DNA of 33,030 nucleotides from NCBI RefSeq assembly GCF_001651875.1, contig NZ_LNQB01000088.1, positions 2,936 through 35,965 on the forward strand, given 5' to 3'. Origin of the DNA: Sinorhizobium saheli. Its GTDB lineage: Bacteria > Pseudomonadota > Alphaproteobacteria > Rhizobiales > Rhizobiaceae. Shown piece after piece: positions 25,755-33,030 of the stretch. How positions within the stretch are numbered: the first letter of the stretch is position 1; each line of letters opens with the position of its first letter. The position numbers and the translations under genes are program-made. The notes below the pieces were generated by a model. The model was not told where the DNA came from and ran no database searches. It worked only from the letters and a program-made list of their open reading frames with translations.

Positions 25755-27466
25755 GCGCTTACCGAGAAATCCGCGCAGCCCACCGGGGATACATTAGTTT
25801 CGCTTGTCTTTGTAAACAACAAACCATCGCACCATACGTGGCCTATTTGTCCCCACTCACACGCCGCTGCAGCGTCAGGAAAAAACCCGCGGCCGTGATA
25901 GTTGGCACTCGTGTTGCAGAGCAGCGGAATGCCGGTAAGACTCTCATATTCGACCAGGAGTTTTGAGACGTCGTGCTCAGAGTTTCTCGAGATGGTTTGA
26001 AGTCGCGCAGTTCCATCGAGGTGCACGACAGCAGGGATGCGTTCCCGCCATTCCGGGCGTGTCTTATGGTCGAAGAGCATGTACGGATCTGGAGTACCGG
26101 GGCTGAAGATTTCCTGCGCGCGGTCTTCCAAGCAAATTGGGGCTACAGGTCGGAAATGCTCGCGAAATTTCACTTCGTTGAGATGATCCTTCATTTGCGG
26201 TGAAGTCGCGGCGGCCAAGATGCTTCTGCCCCCCAACGCCCGTGGCCCAAGTTCTGCGCGGCCGGCAAGAAAAACAACCGGTTCGTTAGATGCCAGTATC
26301 CTGGCGAGTTCGGCCAAGGTGCATGGAGCAGCTCCCCATCCCCGCGGGATCTCGCTGGTCTTCAGCCTAGGGCCGCTGTAAACTGACCAGTCAAGCGGAG
26401 CGAGACCATGGTCGACAGCAAGCGCGCAGCAGGCGGCGCCAATAGCCGATCCGCTGTCGTTGGGAAATGGCGGCACCCAGACCGAATCAAACAGACCACT
26501 GGCTCTGAGTGCGCTGTTCCATTTGATGTTGAGGCCGCACCCGCCGGCGACGCACAAGTTTCGGGATCCGAATTGCGACTGCATCTGTAGAGCAATCGTC
26601 ATCTCTCCAACGAGGAGGCGCTCAAGGAAAACATGAAATGAAGCAAGTACATCCTCGGGCTTTTCGCACTGTAACCGGGACGCGCTTGCGTCGAAGTAAT
26701 CATTTACACGTGCAAGCAATGCGTCTGCGTTATGAATGTTTTCCCTATAACCGATCGCGAGCAGCGTTTCTCCGGCGAAGTGTTCCTCGTAGAGCTCCCG
26801 AAACACGTTCACGATGTTCTCTTGAGCCGCGCCAAGTGCAATGTAAGCCATTAGCTTTCCGGCGACACCTAGGTCCCAGCTTTTTGGATCCGCCTTCCTG
26901 TACGGCCCGAAGTGATGGCCCGCGACAGCATAGGCGTGACCTATCATCGGGAACAGGCACTTGATCAATCGGATTCCTTTTGGCCCCGCATAGTAGAGCC
27001 GTGGAAATATGCAGCCGTCCCATACCAAACAGAACGAAGGTTCTCCGGCTTTGGCAAACGGACTGGTGCAGTACGCGGAGACGACGTGGCTTATGACGTG
27101 CGGAAAACTTTTGTAAGGGAGGATTGAGCCGCTGAGCGCGAGGCCCGACCTATCATGGGACTTTAGAGGGTTGTCTGGCCACCGTTCGACATAGGGAGCT
27201 CCGCTGAGGGTTCTGGGAACACCTTCGCTGAAGACCTGGAACTCTGATTCAAATTCTCCGTCCCACCCGTCGATGACGAATTGATCAACGTCCCATATGC
27301 TCAAACCCTGTTCGTTCAAGGCTTCGACAATCGTATCGAGGTTGTCAATGGATTGATAGCGGGGATTGTTGTTGCGCTTCTCCTGCTCAATACAGAAGAT
27401 AAGTTTCCCGTCTTCGATGAGGGCAACTGCTCCGTCGTGTGTCAGTTTAATTCCGCAGATGCGCAT
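25751..27466 (-). CDS. nodU: NodU, 6-O-carbamoyltransferase of Nod factors
   Basis: Adds a carbamoyl group, usually at O-6 of the non-reducing sugar of the Nod factor. It belongs to the NodU/CmcH/TobZ family: an N-terminal ASKHA-like half beginning [20 protein letters not shown], with the metal/nucleotide motif [14 protein letters not shown], and a C-terminal YrdC-like half containing [19 protein letters not shown] and [10 protein letters not shown]. The 571 residues are slightly longer than NGR234 NodU as remembered. GGAG lies seven bases before the ATG, and nodS ends 30 bases upstream. No defect is visible. Confidence 0.95.
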   Translation of the reverse strand: MRICGIKLTHDGAVALIEDGKLIFCIEQEKRNNNPRYQSIDNLDTIVEALNEQGLSIWDVDQFVIDGWDGEFESEFQVFSEGVPRTLSGAPYVERWPDNPLKSHDRSGLALSGSILPYKSFPHVISHVVSAYCTSPFAKAGEPSFCLVWDGCIFPRLYYAGPKGIRLIKCLFPMIGHAYAVAGHHFGPYRKADPKSWDLGVAGKLMAYIALGAAQENIVNVFRELYEEHFAGETLLAIGYRENIHNADALLARVNDYFDASASRLQCEKPEDVLASFHVFLERLLVGEMTIALQMQSQFGSRNLCVAGGCGLNIKWNSALRASGLFDSVWVPPFPNDSGSAIGAACCALAVDHGLAPLDWSVYSGPRLKTSEIPRGWGAAPCTLAELARILASNEPVVFLAGRAELGPRALGGRSILAAATSPQMKDHLNEVKFREHFRPVAPICLEDRAQEIFSPGTPDPYMLFDHKTRPEWRERIPAVVHLDGTARLQTISRNSEHDVSKLLVEYESLTGIPLLCNTSANYHGRGFFPDAAAACEWGQIGHVWCDGLLFTKTSETNVSPVGCADFSVSA

Positions 27467-27496
27467 AGGATCTCCATATCTAACGCGGTAGCCGGA

Positions 27497-28102
27497 TCAT
27501 TGAGAAACGGGGTGGCGATATCGGGTAAGCAAGCAGTCTTCGTTGGTGGTTTGGCCGACGCATCGCACACGATCAATTTGGAGTAATTCCTGATCCAAGA
27601 TGGTAATGACGGTCTCGGCACCAGCCACGTGACCCCAGCGTTGGCAGCTCGCATCACCTGCCGATCCGAATATTAGATGACCGGATGGCGCGAGCATTTG
27701 TGCCAAGCTGCGGACAGCCGTTTGCATCTCAGCAACACTCTCAAGGTAATAGAGCACCTCAGCTACCACGATCAGGTCAAATGATTCTCGTGCCGAGAAC
27801 CGGAGGATATCGCAGGTTACCCAGGAGATATTCGGCGGATCCTTTAGGCGTCGACGGGTTCGAGCGAGCGCATGGGGCACCACATCAAGTACGGTGAGTC
27901 GCTGGCAATGCGGCGCAAGTTTTTCGGTGAATGCACCGGCTGCGCATCCGACTTCGAGCGCATTTGTGATTGATTGCTGCGCAAGCGCCAGCCGCAGCAT
28001 ATGCCTATGTCGCTCCTGCTCGAACGGGTTGCTATCAAGCCGCCATGGGTCGTCTGCGGCCAACTCATCATGCAGCAACTGGTAATGCTTTTTCTGGTTC
28101 AA
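27497..28102 (-). CDS. nodS: NodS, S-adenosylmethionine-dependent N-methyltransferase
   Basis: Methylates the free amino group of the deacetylated non-reducing glucosamine of the Nod factor. From the TTG start at 28102 the protein has 201 residues. The SAM-binding motif I is ALEVGCAAGAF (48-58), the next strand LTVLDVVP, then FDLIVVAEVLYYL and RWGHVAGAETVI. TTG is chosen because MNQKKHYQLL aligns with known NodS starts, AGAGGTGCGGGAAG lies directly upstream, and the frame further upstream overlaps nodC. nodC ends 19 bases upstream. Confidence 0.93.
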   Translation of the reverse strand: MNQKKHYQLLHDELAADDPWRLDSNPFEQERHRHMLRLALAQQSITNALEVGCAAGAFTEKLAPHCQRLTVLDVVPHALARTRRRLKDPPNISWVTCDILRFSARESFDLIVVAEVLYYLESVAEMQTAVRSLAQMLAPSGHLIFGSAGDASCQRWGHVAGAETVITILDQELLQIDRVRCVGQTTNEDCLLTRYRHPVSQ

Positions 28103-28121
28103 CTTCCCGCACCTCTTATGG

Positions 28122-29381
28122 CTAAGACTGATCCATCGGTAGAGATTTAAGTGATGATGTTTCCGCCCTGCCGGCGGTTCTTTGGAGGACCGAAGTGCGA
28201 GAGAGCCAAGCACTATTGCTCAACGTGCACAGTGCATATGCTTTCAGGGGAAGGATGAGAAAGAGATTGATCGGCGTGTGGGCAGCGAAACCTAAAAACC
28301 GAACCTGGCGAGCACGAAGCGCAGCCACACTGCTACGGACTATCGTCATGAACGCTATCATCGTTATTGTCGACCACGGCACCGTGGCCGTCACTGCAAG
28401 CTGCGCGAGCCCCATCAATATCGACACGGCGAGAAGGAGTGGTCCAAGGTTCTGCCCGATCACGTCCAGCGTTAGATAGCGGTCAAGGCTGCGCAACAGG
28501 CGCAGCGCTAGCAACGTATCTCGGAACGTGCTGCGCGCCCAGCGCAACTGTTGTCGCAGATACGGCGCGAGCCGGTCTGGCACAACCGTAGCTGCAATGG
28601 CATCCGCAATATACTCGGTCCGAAAGCCAGCCTTGAGCATCAGGATTGTAAGATGACGGTCCTCACCGAAATCGCTTGGTTTGCCTCGAAACAGTTGCGT
28701 CTCATATTGGTCGAGCAGCAAAAGCAGTGCAGATCGGCGGTACATAGCGCATGGACCACAACAGCACATAACCGCACCAAAACGTGCCTGTGCCGCCCGC
28801 TCCTCGTTGCAGGCCAGCCAGTATTCCATGTCGATCAGTCGTGTCAGCCATGTGTCGCTGCGATTTCTGGCCACTAGTTGTCCCATGACCGCGCCTATTG
28901 ATGGATCGCGCATCTTATGGACGAGCTTCGTGATCACGTCGGGCGAAAGCGTCGTGTCTGAGTCGACGTTCAGCAGCAAGTCACCGGATGAGCGACGTAT
29001 TGCGGCGATCTGCGCCTTGCGCTTTCCGGCATTTCTAGGGAGAAGAATGAAGTTGAACCGCGGATCTCTCGCATATGTGTTGTGTACGGGTGCGAGGTCC
29101 TCGCGGTTTGTAGAACCATCATCCACCACAAAAACCTGCAGCTGCCCGGTATAATCCTGATTTGCAATAGACGCGAGGCACGCCGAGAGAATGTCTGGGT
29201 CTTCATTGAAACAGGGAATAATCACATCGACGCTCGATAGCGCATCGACAGCGAGGCCTGTGGGGGAGGCAGTGAAAGACTTTGCCGGTGGCGCATACAA
29301 AACCTGCATGCCTTTATAGACGCCCGAAAGAAGCGCATACAACGAAATGGCCACGGTGCCGGCTGTACCAAATAGATCCAT
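28122..29381 (-). CDS. nodC: NodC, chitin oligosaccharide synthase
   Basis: Membrane-bound family-2 glycosyltransferase that polymerises GlcNAc from UDP-GlcNAc into the Nod-factor backbone. The start at 29381 (MDLFGTAGTVAISLYALLSG) gives 419 residues, normal for NodC; the open frame to 29597 overlaps nodB in another frame and is not coding there. Catalytic motifs: DDG (87-89), DSD (140-142), GED (239-241) and QQLRW (277-281). An N-terminal membrane helix and a C-terminal cluster of hydrophobic helices (about 310-395) anchor it. nodB ends 13 bases upstream. Confidence 0.97.
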   Translation of the reverse strand: MDLFGTAGTVAISLYALLSGVYKGMQVLYAPPAKSFTASPTGLAVDALSSVDVIIPCFNEDPDILSACLASIANQDYTGQLQVFVVDDGSTNREDLAPVHNTYARDPRFNFILLPRNAGKRKAQIAAIRRSSGDLLLNVDSDTTLSPDVITKLVHKMRDPSIGAVMGQLVARNRSDTWLTRLIDMEYWLACNEERAAQARFGAVMCCCGPCAMYRRSALLLLLDQYETQLFRGKPSDFGEDRHLTILMLKAGFRTEYIADAIAATVVPDRLAPYLRQQLRWARSTFRDTLLALRLLRSLDRYLTLDVIGQNLGPLLLAVSILMGLAQLAVTATVPWSTITMIAFMTIVRSSVAALRARQVRFLGFAAHTPINLFLILPLKAYALCTLSNSAWLSRTSVLQRTAGRAETSSLKSLPMDQS

Positions 29382-29394
29382 GCAATACCGTCCG

Positions 29395-30042
29395 TTAATT
29401 ATCCTGGGAGAGCAATCGGATGACAAAACCACGGTCATGCAGTCCGGTAATGACACGGGAAAGCGCCATGAGCGTCTGGTCGCGCAAGCCAGAAAGCTTG
29501 TGTCGCACAAGCTCGCCGGGGGGGCACCCGTCGTGCAACAGCACAATGGCGCCCGGCTGAACTGAATCCAGTACTGCATCAACAATGACGTTGACACCAG
29601 GGCGCGACCAGTCCCGTGGATCTACGGACCAATGTGCCGCCTTGAGCCCGGCGCGCGCTGAGATGCTTAGCACGTCTTCGTTCCAGAGACCGTATGGAGC
29701 TCGCATGTGCTTGGGTTCAGCCTGAGGAGAGGCCGCCTTAATGGCCTTGCTGGCTTCCGTGATCTGATGTTCTATTTCCTCTGGTCCGCAAGTCGTCAGA
29801 TCCGGATGGGTCATCGTATGGTTGCCAACCTCGTGCCCTTCGGCAACCATACGTCGGATAAGTTCTGGCTGGTCCGCGGCATAAGCACCGATGACAAAGA
29901 ACGTCGCGGGTACGCGCCGCTCCGCCAGAACATCGAGGATATCAGGCGTGCAAAATGGATTTGGTCCATCGTCAAACGTCAGATAAACACTACGGTCGAT
30001 GCTGTTGCCCGAGACTTTGCAAGTATAATCCAGCCGTTTCAT
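29395..30042 (-). CDS. nodB: NodB, chitooligosaccharide N-deacetylase
   Basis: Removes the acetyl group from the non-reducing GlcNAc so NodA can acylate it. The 215 residues form a polysaccharide deacetylase (NodB homology) domain: YLTFDDGPN (Asp24-Asp25), metal-binding His75 and His79 in [19 protein letters not shown], and IVLLHDG near the end. The ATG overlaps the nodA stop as ATGA. Confidence 0.97.
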   Translation of the reverse strand: MKRLDYTCKVSGNSIDRSVYLTFDDGPNPFCTPDILDVLAERRVPATFFVIGAYAADQPELIRRMVAEGHEVGNHTMTHPDLTTCGPEEIEHQITEASKAIKAASPQAEPKHMRAPYGLWNEDVLSISARAGLKAAHWSVDPRDWSRPGVNVIVDAVLDSVQPGAIVLLHDGCPPGELVRHKLSGLRDQTLMALSRVITGLHDRGFVIRLLSQDN

Positions 30043-30629
30043 AGCTCTGGGCCATTACGATCAATCAGCGTGCCGGAAGGCCATTCGTCTATTGAGCTTG
30101 CTATCGGAAAAACGACGACGAGAGGGTCCTCAATTCGCGTGGCGGGCAGATCGAGATAGACCTCAGGGAGAGTGGAGCGCACGCGGACCCCTTGGAGGAT
30201 AGTCGCAATACCGCCGCGGCACAGTCTGTCAACGTGCTTATACAGCGCGTGCCGAACCGTGCCGAACGCGAAGGGGACGCCGAGCCGCTGCAACTCCGGA
30301 TACATCGTAAACATTGAATGACTAAGCCCAAGTCCCTCAAGGTCGCGACGGACTCCCCACAAACCCAGCTCCCCCACCAGGAGATCCACCTCCCCGACCT
30401 TGATGAAACGTCGCAACAAGCCCATGTGGGCGGCAACGCCACGCGAGTCGTAAGCAATCACGCGCATTTCAGGCCGCGCTCCGGCCCAACTGCGGCCACC
30501 TTCGAAGGGCTGTGCATTGAATGCGCCCGTCGGCCCGTAGGTATTCCGAAAGAACGCAGAAAGTTCTGCGTGATCGTCGACCTGCAGGTCAGTTTCCCAA
30601 CAAATTTTCCATCGCACGTCAGAAGACAT
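30039..30629 (-). CDS. nodA: NodA, Nod-factor N-acyltransferase
   Basis: Transfers a fatty acyl chain to the amino group produced by NodB. The 196 residues equal the usual NodA length, with conserved blocks [49 protein letters not shown] and DRNGPEL at the C-terminus. It is the first gene of the nodABCSUIJ operon; a nod box ends about 98 bases upstream. In strains with NodFE the acyl donor is commonly an unsaturated chain on NodF. Confidence 0.97.
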   Translation of the reverse strand: MSSDVRWKICWETDLQVDDHAELSAFFRNTYGPTGAFNAQPFEGGRSWAGARPEMRVIAYDSRGVAAHMGLLRRFIKVGEVDLLVGELGLWGVRRDLEGLGLSHSMFTMYPELQRLGVPFAFGTVRHALYKHVDRLCRGGIATILQGVRVRSTLPEVYLDLPATRIEDPLVVVFPIASSIDEWPSGTLIDRNGPEL

Positions 30630-30727
30630 TTCATCTACCTATACTTCGCGTGATCTTGCAGTCTCCGGATGCATCTAGTATGTACCATCTGAAAACTATG
30701 TTATTTGCTATATGCAGTATTGCTTGA

Positions 30728-30774
30728 AGACAGTGAAATCGATTGTTTGGATGAAACGCATCCATCCCGTGGAT
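30728..30774 (-). promoter_or_regulatory. nod box upstream of nodA
   Basis: Read on the minus strand from 30774, the 47-base element begins ATCCACGGGATGGATG and continues with CATCCAAACAATCGATTT, following the rhizobial nod-box consensus closely (ATCCA, GATG, then ATCNAAACAATCRATTT). It would bind flavonoid-activated NodD, a LysR-type activator not present in the window, and drive nodABCSUIJ. Confidence 0.92.
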
Positions 30775-30987
30775 GGACAATATGCGCAGAACGCGTTTGA
30801 CCTGCGATCGATTTCTTCTCCACTTCGAGCTTCTACATCCTTTGTTCACTCATGATGACGCCATACTGGCTCCGGTAAAACGTCCAGTTTAATTGAATGC
30901 AAACGGTCCAGTCGGAACTGCACATGCGGCCTGGATTTCTGCCACTCTAGCTGCGGTGAAGCCGAGGCGTTAAACACGCTGTCGTTG

Positions 30988-32196
30988 CTATACTTGCCTG
31001 AATGCTAGAACTGCGTTCAGCCCCCCCATGGCAAAGGCGTTGCTTAGCGCTATCCGAATCTTCCTTTCACGCGGCACATTGGGCGTGACGTCGAGATCGC
31101 AATTGGGATCGCGCTCATTATAATTTGCCGTGGGCGGGGCGATCCCTTCCCGGATCGCCATCACACACGCGATCATTTCGAGTGCACCCGCCGCCCCTAG
31201 GCAATGTGCGTGCACAGACTTGGTGGACGAGATCGACATCGAATAGGCATGCTCGCCAAAGACTCGCTTAATCGCCGCTGTCTCGATCTGATCGTTGGCT
31301 TTGGTGCCAGTGCCGTGCGCATTGAGATAATCGACATCCTCAACATTCAACCTCGCGTCTTTAAGGCAGGCGCGCATCGCTGCTTCAGGTCCTTCAGCCA
31401 CCGGCGACACGATGTCGAAGGCATCCGCCGAAAGGCCGATCCCCGCGATCTCGGCAAGGATAGCGGCGCCACGTCGTGAAGCATGCTCATAGCTTTCCAA
31501 TACGGCCATGCCTGCGCCCTCTCCAAGCACTACCCCCTTTCGGTCCGCGGAGAAGGGGCGACACGTGTCCGGGGCAAGTATTCGCAGTGCCTCCCATGAT
31601 TTCAGCACGCCCCACACAAGCGGCGCATCGCTGCCACCGGCGAGCATGACGTCGGCCCGTCCGAGCCTGATCTGATCTACGGCCAAAGCAATTGCGTGAT
31701 TAGCCGACGCGCAGGCCGACGTGGCGCCAAAAACTGGTCCGCGCAGACCGAAATGCATGCTGACCTGACTGGCAGCTGCGCAAGGCATTACCCTTGGCGC
31801 CGTAAGGACTTCAGCCCGTTTCGCGCCATTCAAAAGGAGTGCGCGGTAATTCTCTTCGATGGCGTCCCAGCCGCAGACACCGACGCCCACGGCGGCACCA
31901 AAGCGGTACGTATTTTGTTCTTCACTGGATAGCCCGGCCTGTTGCATTGCTTCGCGCGCGGCAAGCACTGCCAGGAGGCTGAAGCGGTCCATCGACACGA
32001 GCCGCCTTCGAGTGATGTCGTGCTCCGGCAACGTCTTGATCTCACAGCCAATTACACCCGCCAGCTCATGGAGCTCCGGATTGGCGATCGGCCCGATGGC
32101 GGAAACGCCTGTACACATCCCACGCCAGATAGAGGCGGCATCTGTACCAAGCCCGCATAACCCACCAATTCCAGTGATTACGACGCGGCCGTCCAT
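30988..32196 (-). CDS. nodE: NodE, beta-ketoacyl-ACP synthase for the Nod-factor acyl chain
   Basis: Condensing enzyme that with NodF makes the special (often polyunsaturated) acyl chain of the Nod factor, a host-range determinant. The 402 residues have the FabF/KASII fold with catalytic Cys162 ([10 protein letters not shown]), His294 ([12 protein letters not shown]) and His331 ([12 protein letters not shown]). The ATG follows the nodF stop with no gap. nodE is separated from nodA by about 360 bases that carry the nodA nod box. Confidence 0.96.
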   Translation of the reverse strand: MDGRVVITGIGGLCGLGTDAASIWRGMCTGVSAIGPIANPELHELAGVIGCEIKTLPEHDITRRRLVSMDRFSLLAVLAAREAMQQAGLSSEEQNTYRFGAAVGVGVCGWDAIEENYRALLLNGAKRAEVLTAPRVMPCAAASQVSMHFGLRGPVFGATSACASANHAIALAVDQIRLGRADVMLAGGSDAPLVWGVLKSWEALRILAPDTCRPFSADRKGVVLGEGAGMAVLESYEHASRRGAAILAEIAGIGLSADAFDIVSPVAEGPEAAMRACLKDARLNVEDVDYLNAHGTGTKANDQIETAAIKRVFGEHAYSMSISSTKSVHAHCLGAAGALEMIACVMAIREGIAPPTANYNERDPNCDLDVTPNVPRERKIRIALSNAFAMGGLNAVLAFRQV

Positions 32197-32478
32197 TCAG
32201 GCCTCCTTGGCTAGTAAGCTTCGGACAGCCACAACCACGTCGCCGACAGTCTGCAGGTTCGACCAAGCATCCGCCGTATTCATCTCGATTTTGATGTTGT
32301 TGGCTTGCTCAAGGTCCCAGAGGATATCAGCCAACGCAAGAGAATCGAGGCCGAGCGAACTCAACTCCGTTGACATTGTCACTTCAGGGCTAGAAGTTGC
32401 GGTTGTCGGTTCACCTCGCTCTGATATCGCGCGATTGCTAATTGTGGAAATAATCTCTCTCGTAAGCTGATCAGACAT
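32197..32478 (-). CDS. nodF: NodF, specialised acyl carrier protein
   Basis: Acyl carrier for the NodE-dependent chain. The start at 32478 (MSDQLTREIISTISN), with AAGGAAC upstream, gives 93 residues as in other NodF proteins; the ATG at 32505 adds 9 unsupported residues. The phosphopantetheine site is Ser46 in LGLDSLALAD, followed by the NodF-specific ILWDLEQ and KIEMNTADAWSNL blocks. It is the first gene of the nodFE operon with its own nod box. Confidence 0.96.
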   Translation of the reverse strand: MSDQLTREIISTISNRAISERGEPTTATSSPEVTMSTELSSLGLDSLALADILWDLEQANNIKIEMNTADAWSNLQTVGDVVVAVRSLLAKEA

Positions 32479-32691
32479 ACTGTTCCTTTCTATCATGGGA
32501 TTCAAAGAGGCGCCGCCTCATCCTGAACCGAAGCCGGTGCTGAATTGCACCCAGCAAGCTTGTGCGGCCGATCCAGCCGATTATTAATGAGAACCCGATG
32601 AGAGCCGGCCGGATCTGGCTCAGGCATCGACAGCATCGAAAGTTGCCGTCGCCCTGAGCGTTATTTGCTGTTGCTATGCAGGATTGGCTAG

Positions 32692-32738
32692 GATCAGGAA
32701 AATTTATTGTTTCGATAGTAGGCATCCATAACTTGGAT
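32692..32738 (-). promoter_or_regulatory. nod box upstream of nodF
   Basis: Read on the minus strand from 32738, it begins ATCCAAGTTATGGATG and continues with CTATCGAAACAATAAATTTT, a good nod-box match. It lies 213 bases before the nodF ATG, so the leader is fairly long. Expected to be activated by NodD plus host flavonoid. Confidence 0.9.
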
Positions 32739-33030
32739 GGCAGGAGCTCTTGGTTTGGGGGCGGATGAAGCAGATGCCGCGGGCCAATAATCGCTGGGTT
32801 TGCTTGGCTTCGCTGAGCAAACCACGCGGCGTCATACGTCACTAAAAGCCTCTCCATTCGCACAAGCTGCGATGTCCGACGGAAGGATGGCCCGACTTCA
32901 TCAACACCGACGCGCCAAATCCACAAGTCACTCGTTTGGTAAATGGTATTCTAGTGGTTTCCGCCTAACATAAGAGTCCGTATTGGATTCCCTTTGGCGT
33001 GTGCATATGCGAGAGTGGCGCATGCGCACA
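32739..33030. other. Right-end stretch without assigned gene
   Basis: About 290 bases beyond the nodF nod box. The longest frame (minus strand, up to 32926) runs through the nod box and nodF leader and is unlikely to be a real gene as a whole. Its first 70 residues (VGVDEVGPSFRRTSQL onward) look protein-like but match no family I know. Possibly a gene remnant. Confidence 0.3.

Noticed and set aside
29382..29597. N-terminal extension of NodC
   Set aside because: The extra 72 codons overlap nodB out of frame and do not resemble NodC; the family start MDLFGTAG lies at 29381.
31859..32470. 203-codon plus-strand frame across nodE/nodF
   Set aside because: Antisense shadow of two well-recognised genes.
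32471..32926. 151-codon minus-strand frame upstream of nodF
   Set aside because: It runs through the nod box and nodF leader and overlaps the nodF start, so coding function across it is unlikely.
1..33030. CRISPR arrays, tRNA or rRNA genes, replication origin
   Set aside because: No regularly spaced repeats, cloverleaf sequence, rRNA-like segment or repABC/iteron pattern was noticed on either strand.

Overview
The window reads as part of a symbiotic plasmid or symbiosis island of a nodulating alphaproteobacterium (Rhizobiales, most likely Rhizobiaceae). It places a complete VirB/VirD4 type IV secretion system (T4SS), with its VirA/VirG two-component regulators, next to a Nod-factor (lipo-chitin oligosaccharide, LCO) biosynthesis and export locus. 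The species cannot be fixed from the sequence. The contiguous nodABCSUIJ order differs from Mesorhizobium loti (nodB apart from nodACIJ) and from the Rhizobium etli symbiotic plasmid (nodA apart from nodBC), as I remember those genomes.

Layout. Positions 1-614 hold the 5' part of an IS66-family element. virG (785-1630, minus) follows, then a second, decayed IS66 remnant (1859-2440). The virB operon runs leftward from virB1 (11900) to virB11 (2481) with all eleven genes, including the 53-codon lipoprotein gene virB7. A mostly gene-poor stretch (12030-13310) carries a DUF192 remnant. virA (13311-15815, minus) comes next, then a VirF-like F-box effector candidate (16198-17091, minus), insertion-sequence debris, virD4 on the plus strand (18191-19960), an IS110 remnant, and a second paralogous VirF-like effector candidate (20852-21739, minus). 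After about 1 kb of unexplained sequence come an XRE-family regulator and a small unknown gene (plus strand). The minus-strand nod genes fill the right end: nodA-B-C-S-U-I-J as one operon and nodF-E as a second operon upstream, each behind a recognisable nod box.

How the parts work together. Flavonoid-activated NodD (not in the window) would bind the nod boxes. NodF/NodE would make a special, usually polyunsaturated, acyl chain. NodC, NodB and NodA build and acylate the chitin backbone, NodS N-methylates it, NodU carbamoylates it, and NodI/NodJ export it. VirA/VirG would switch on virB and the effector genes through vir-box-like sites. The VirB channel plus VirD4 would deliver VirF-like proteins into the plant cell. 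No virC, virD1/D2 or virE2 gene is present, so in this window the system looks like an effector injector rather than a T-DNA transfer machine.

The most interesting point is the pair of about 296-residue VirF-like proteins. Both keep an F-box-like N-terminus, share a central domain that seems absent from the shorter Ti-plasmid VirF, and end in an exact Arg-x7-Arg-x-Arg-x-Arg T4SS signal. Both genes have the same 12-base vir-box-like sequence at almost the same distance from the start codon.
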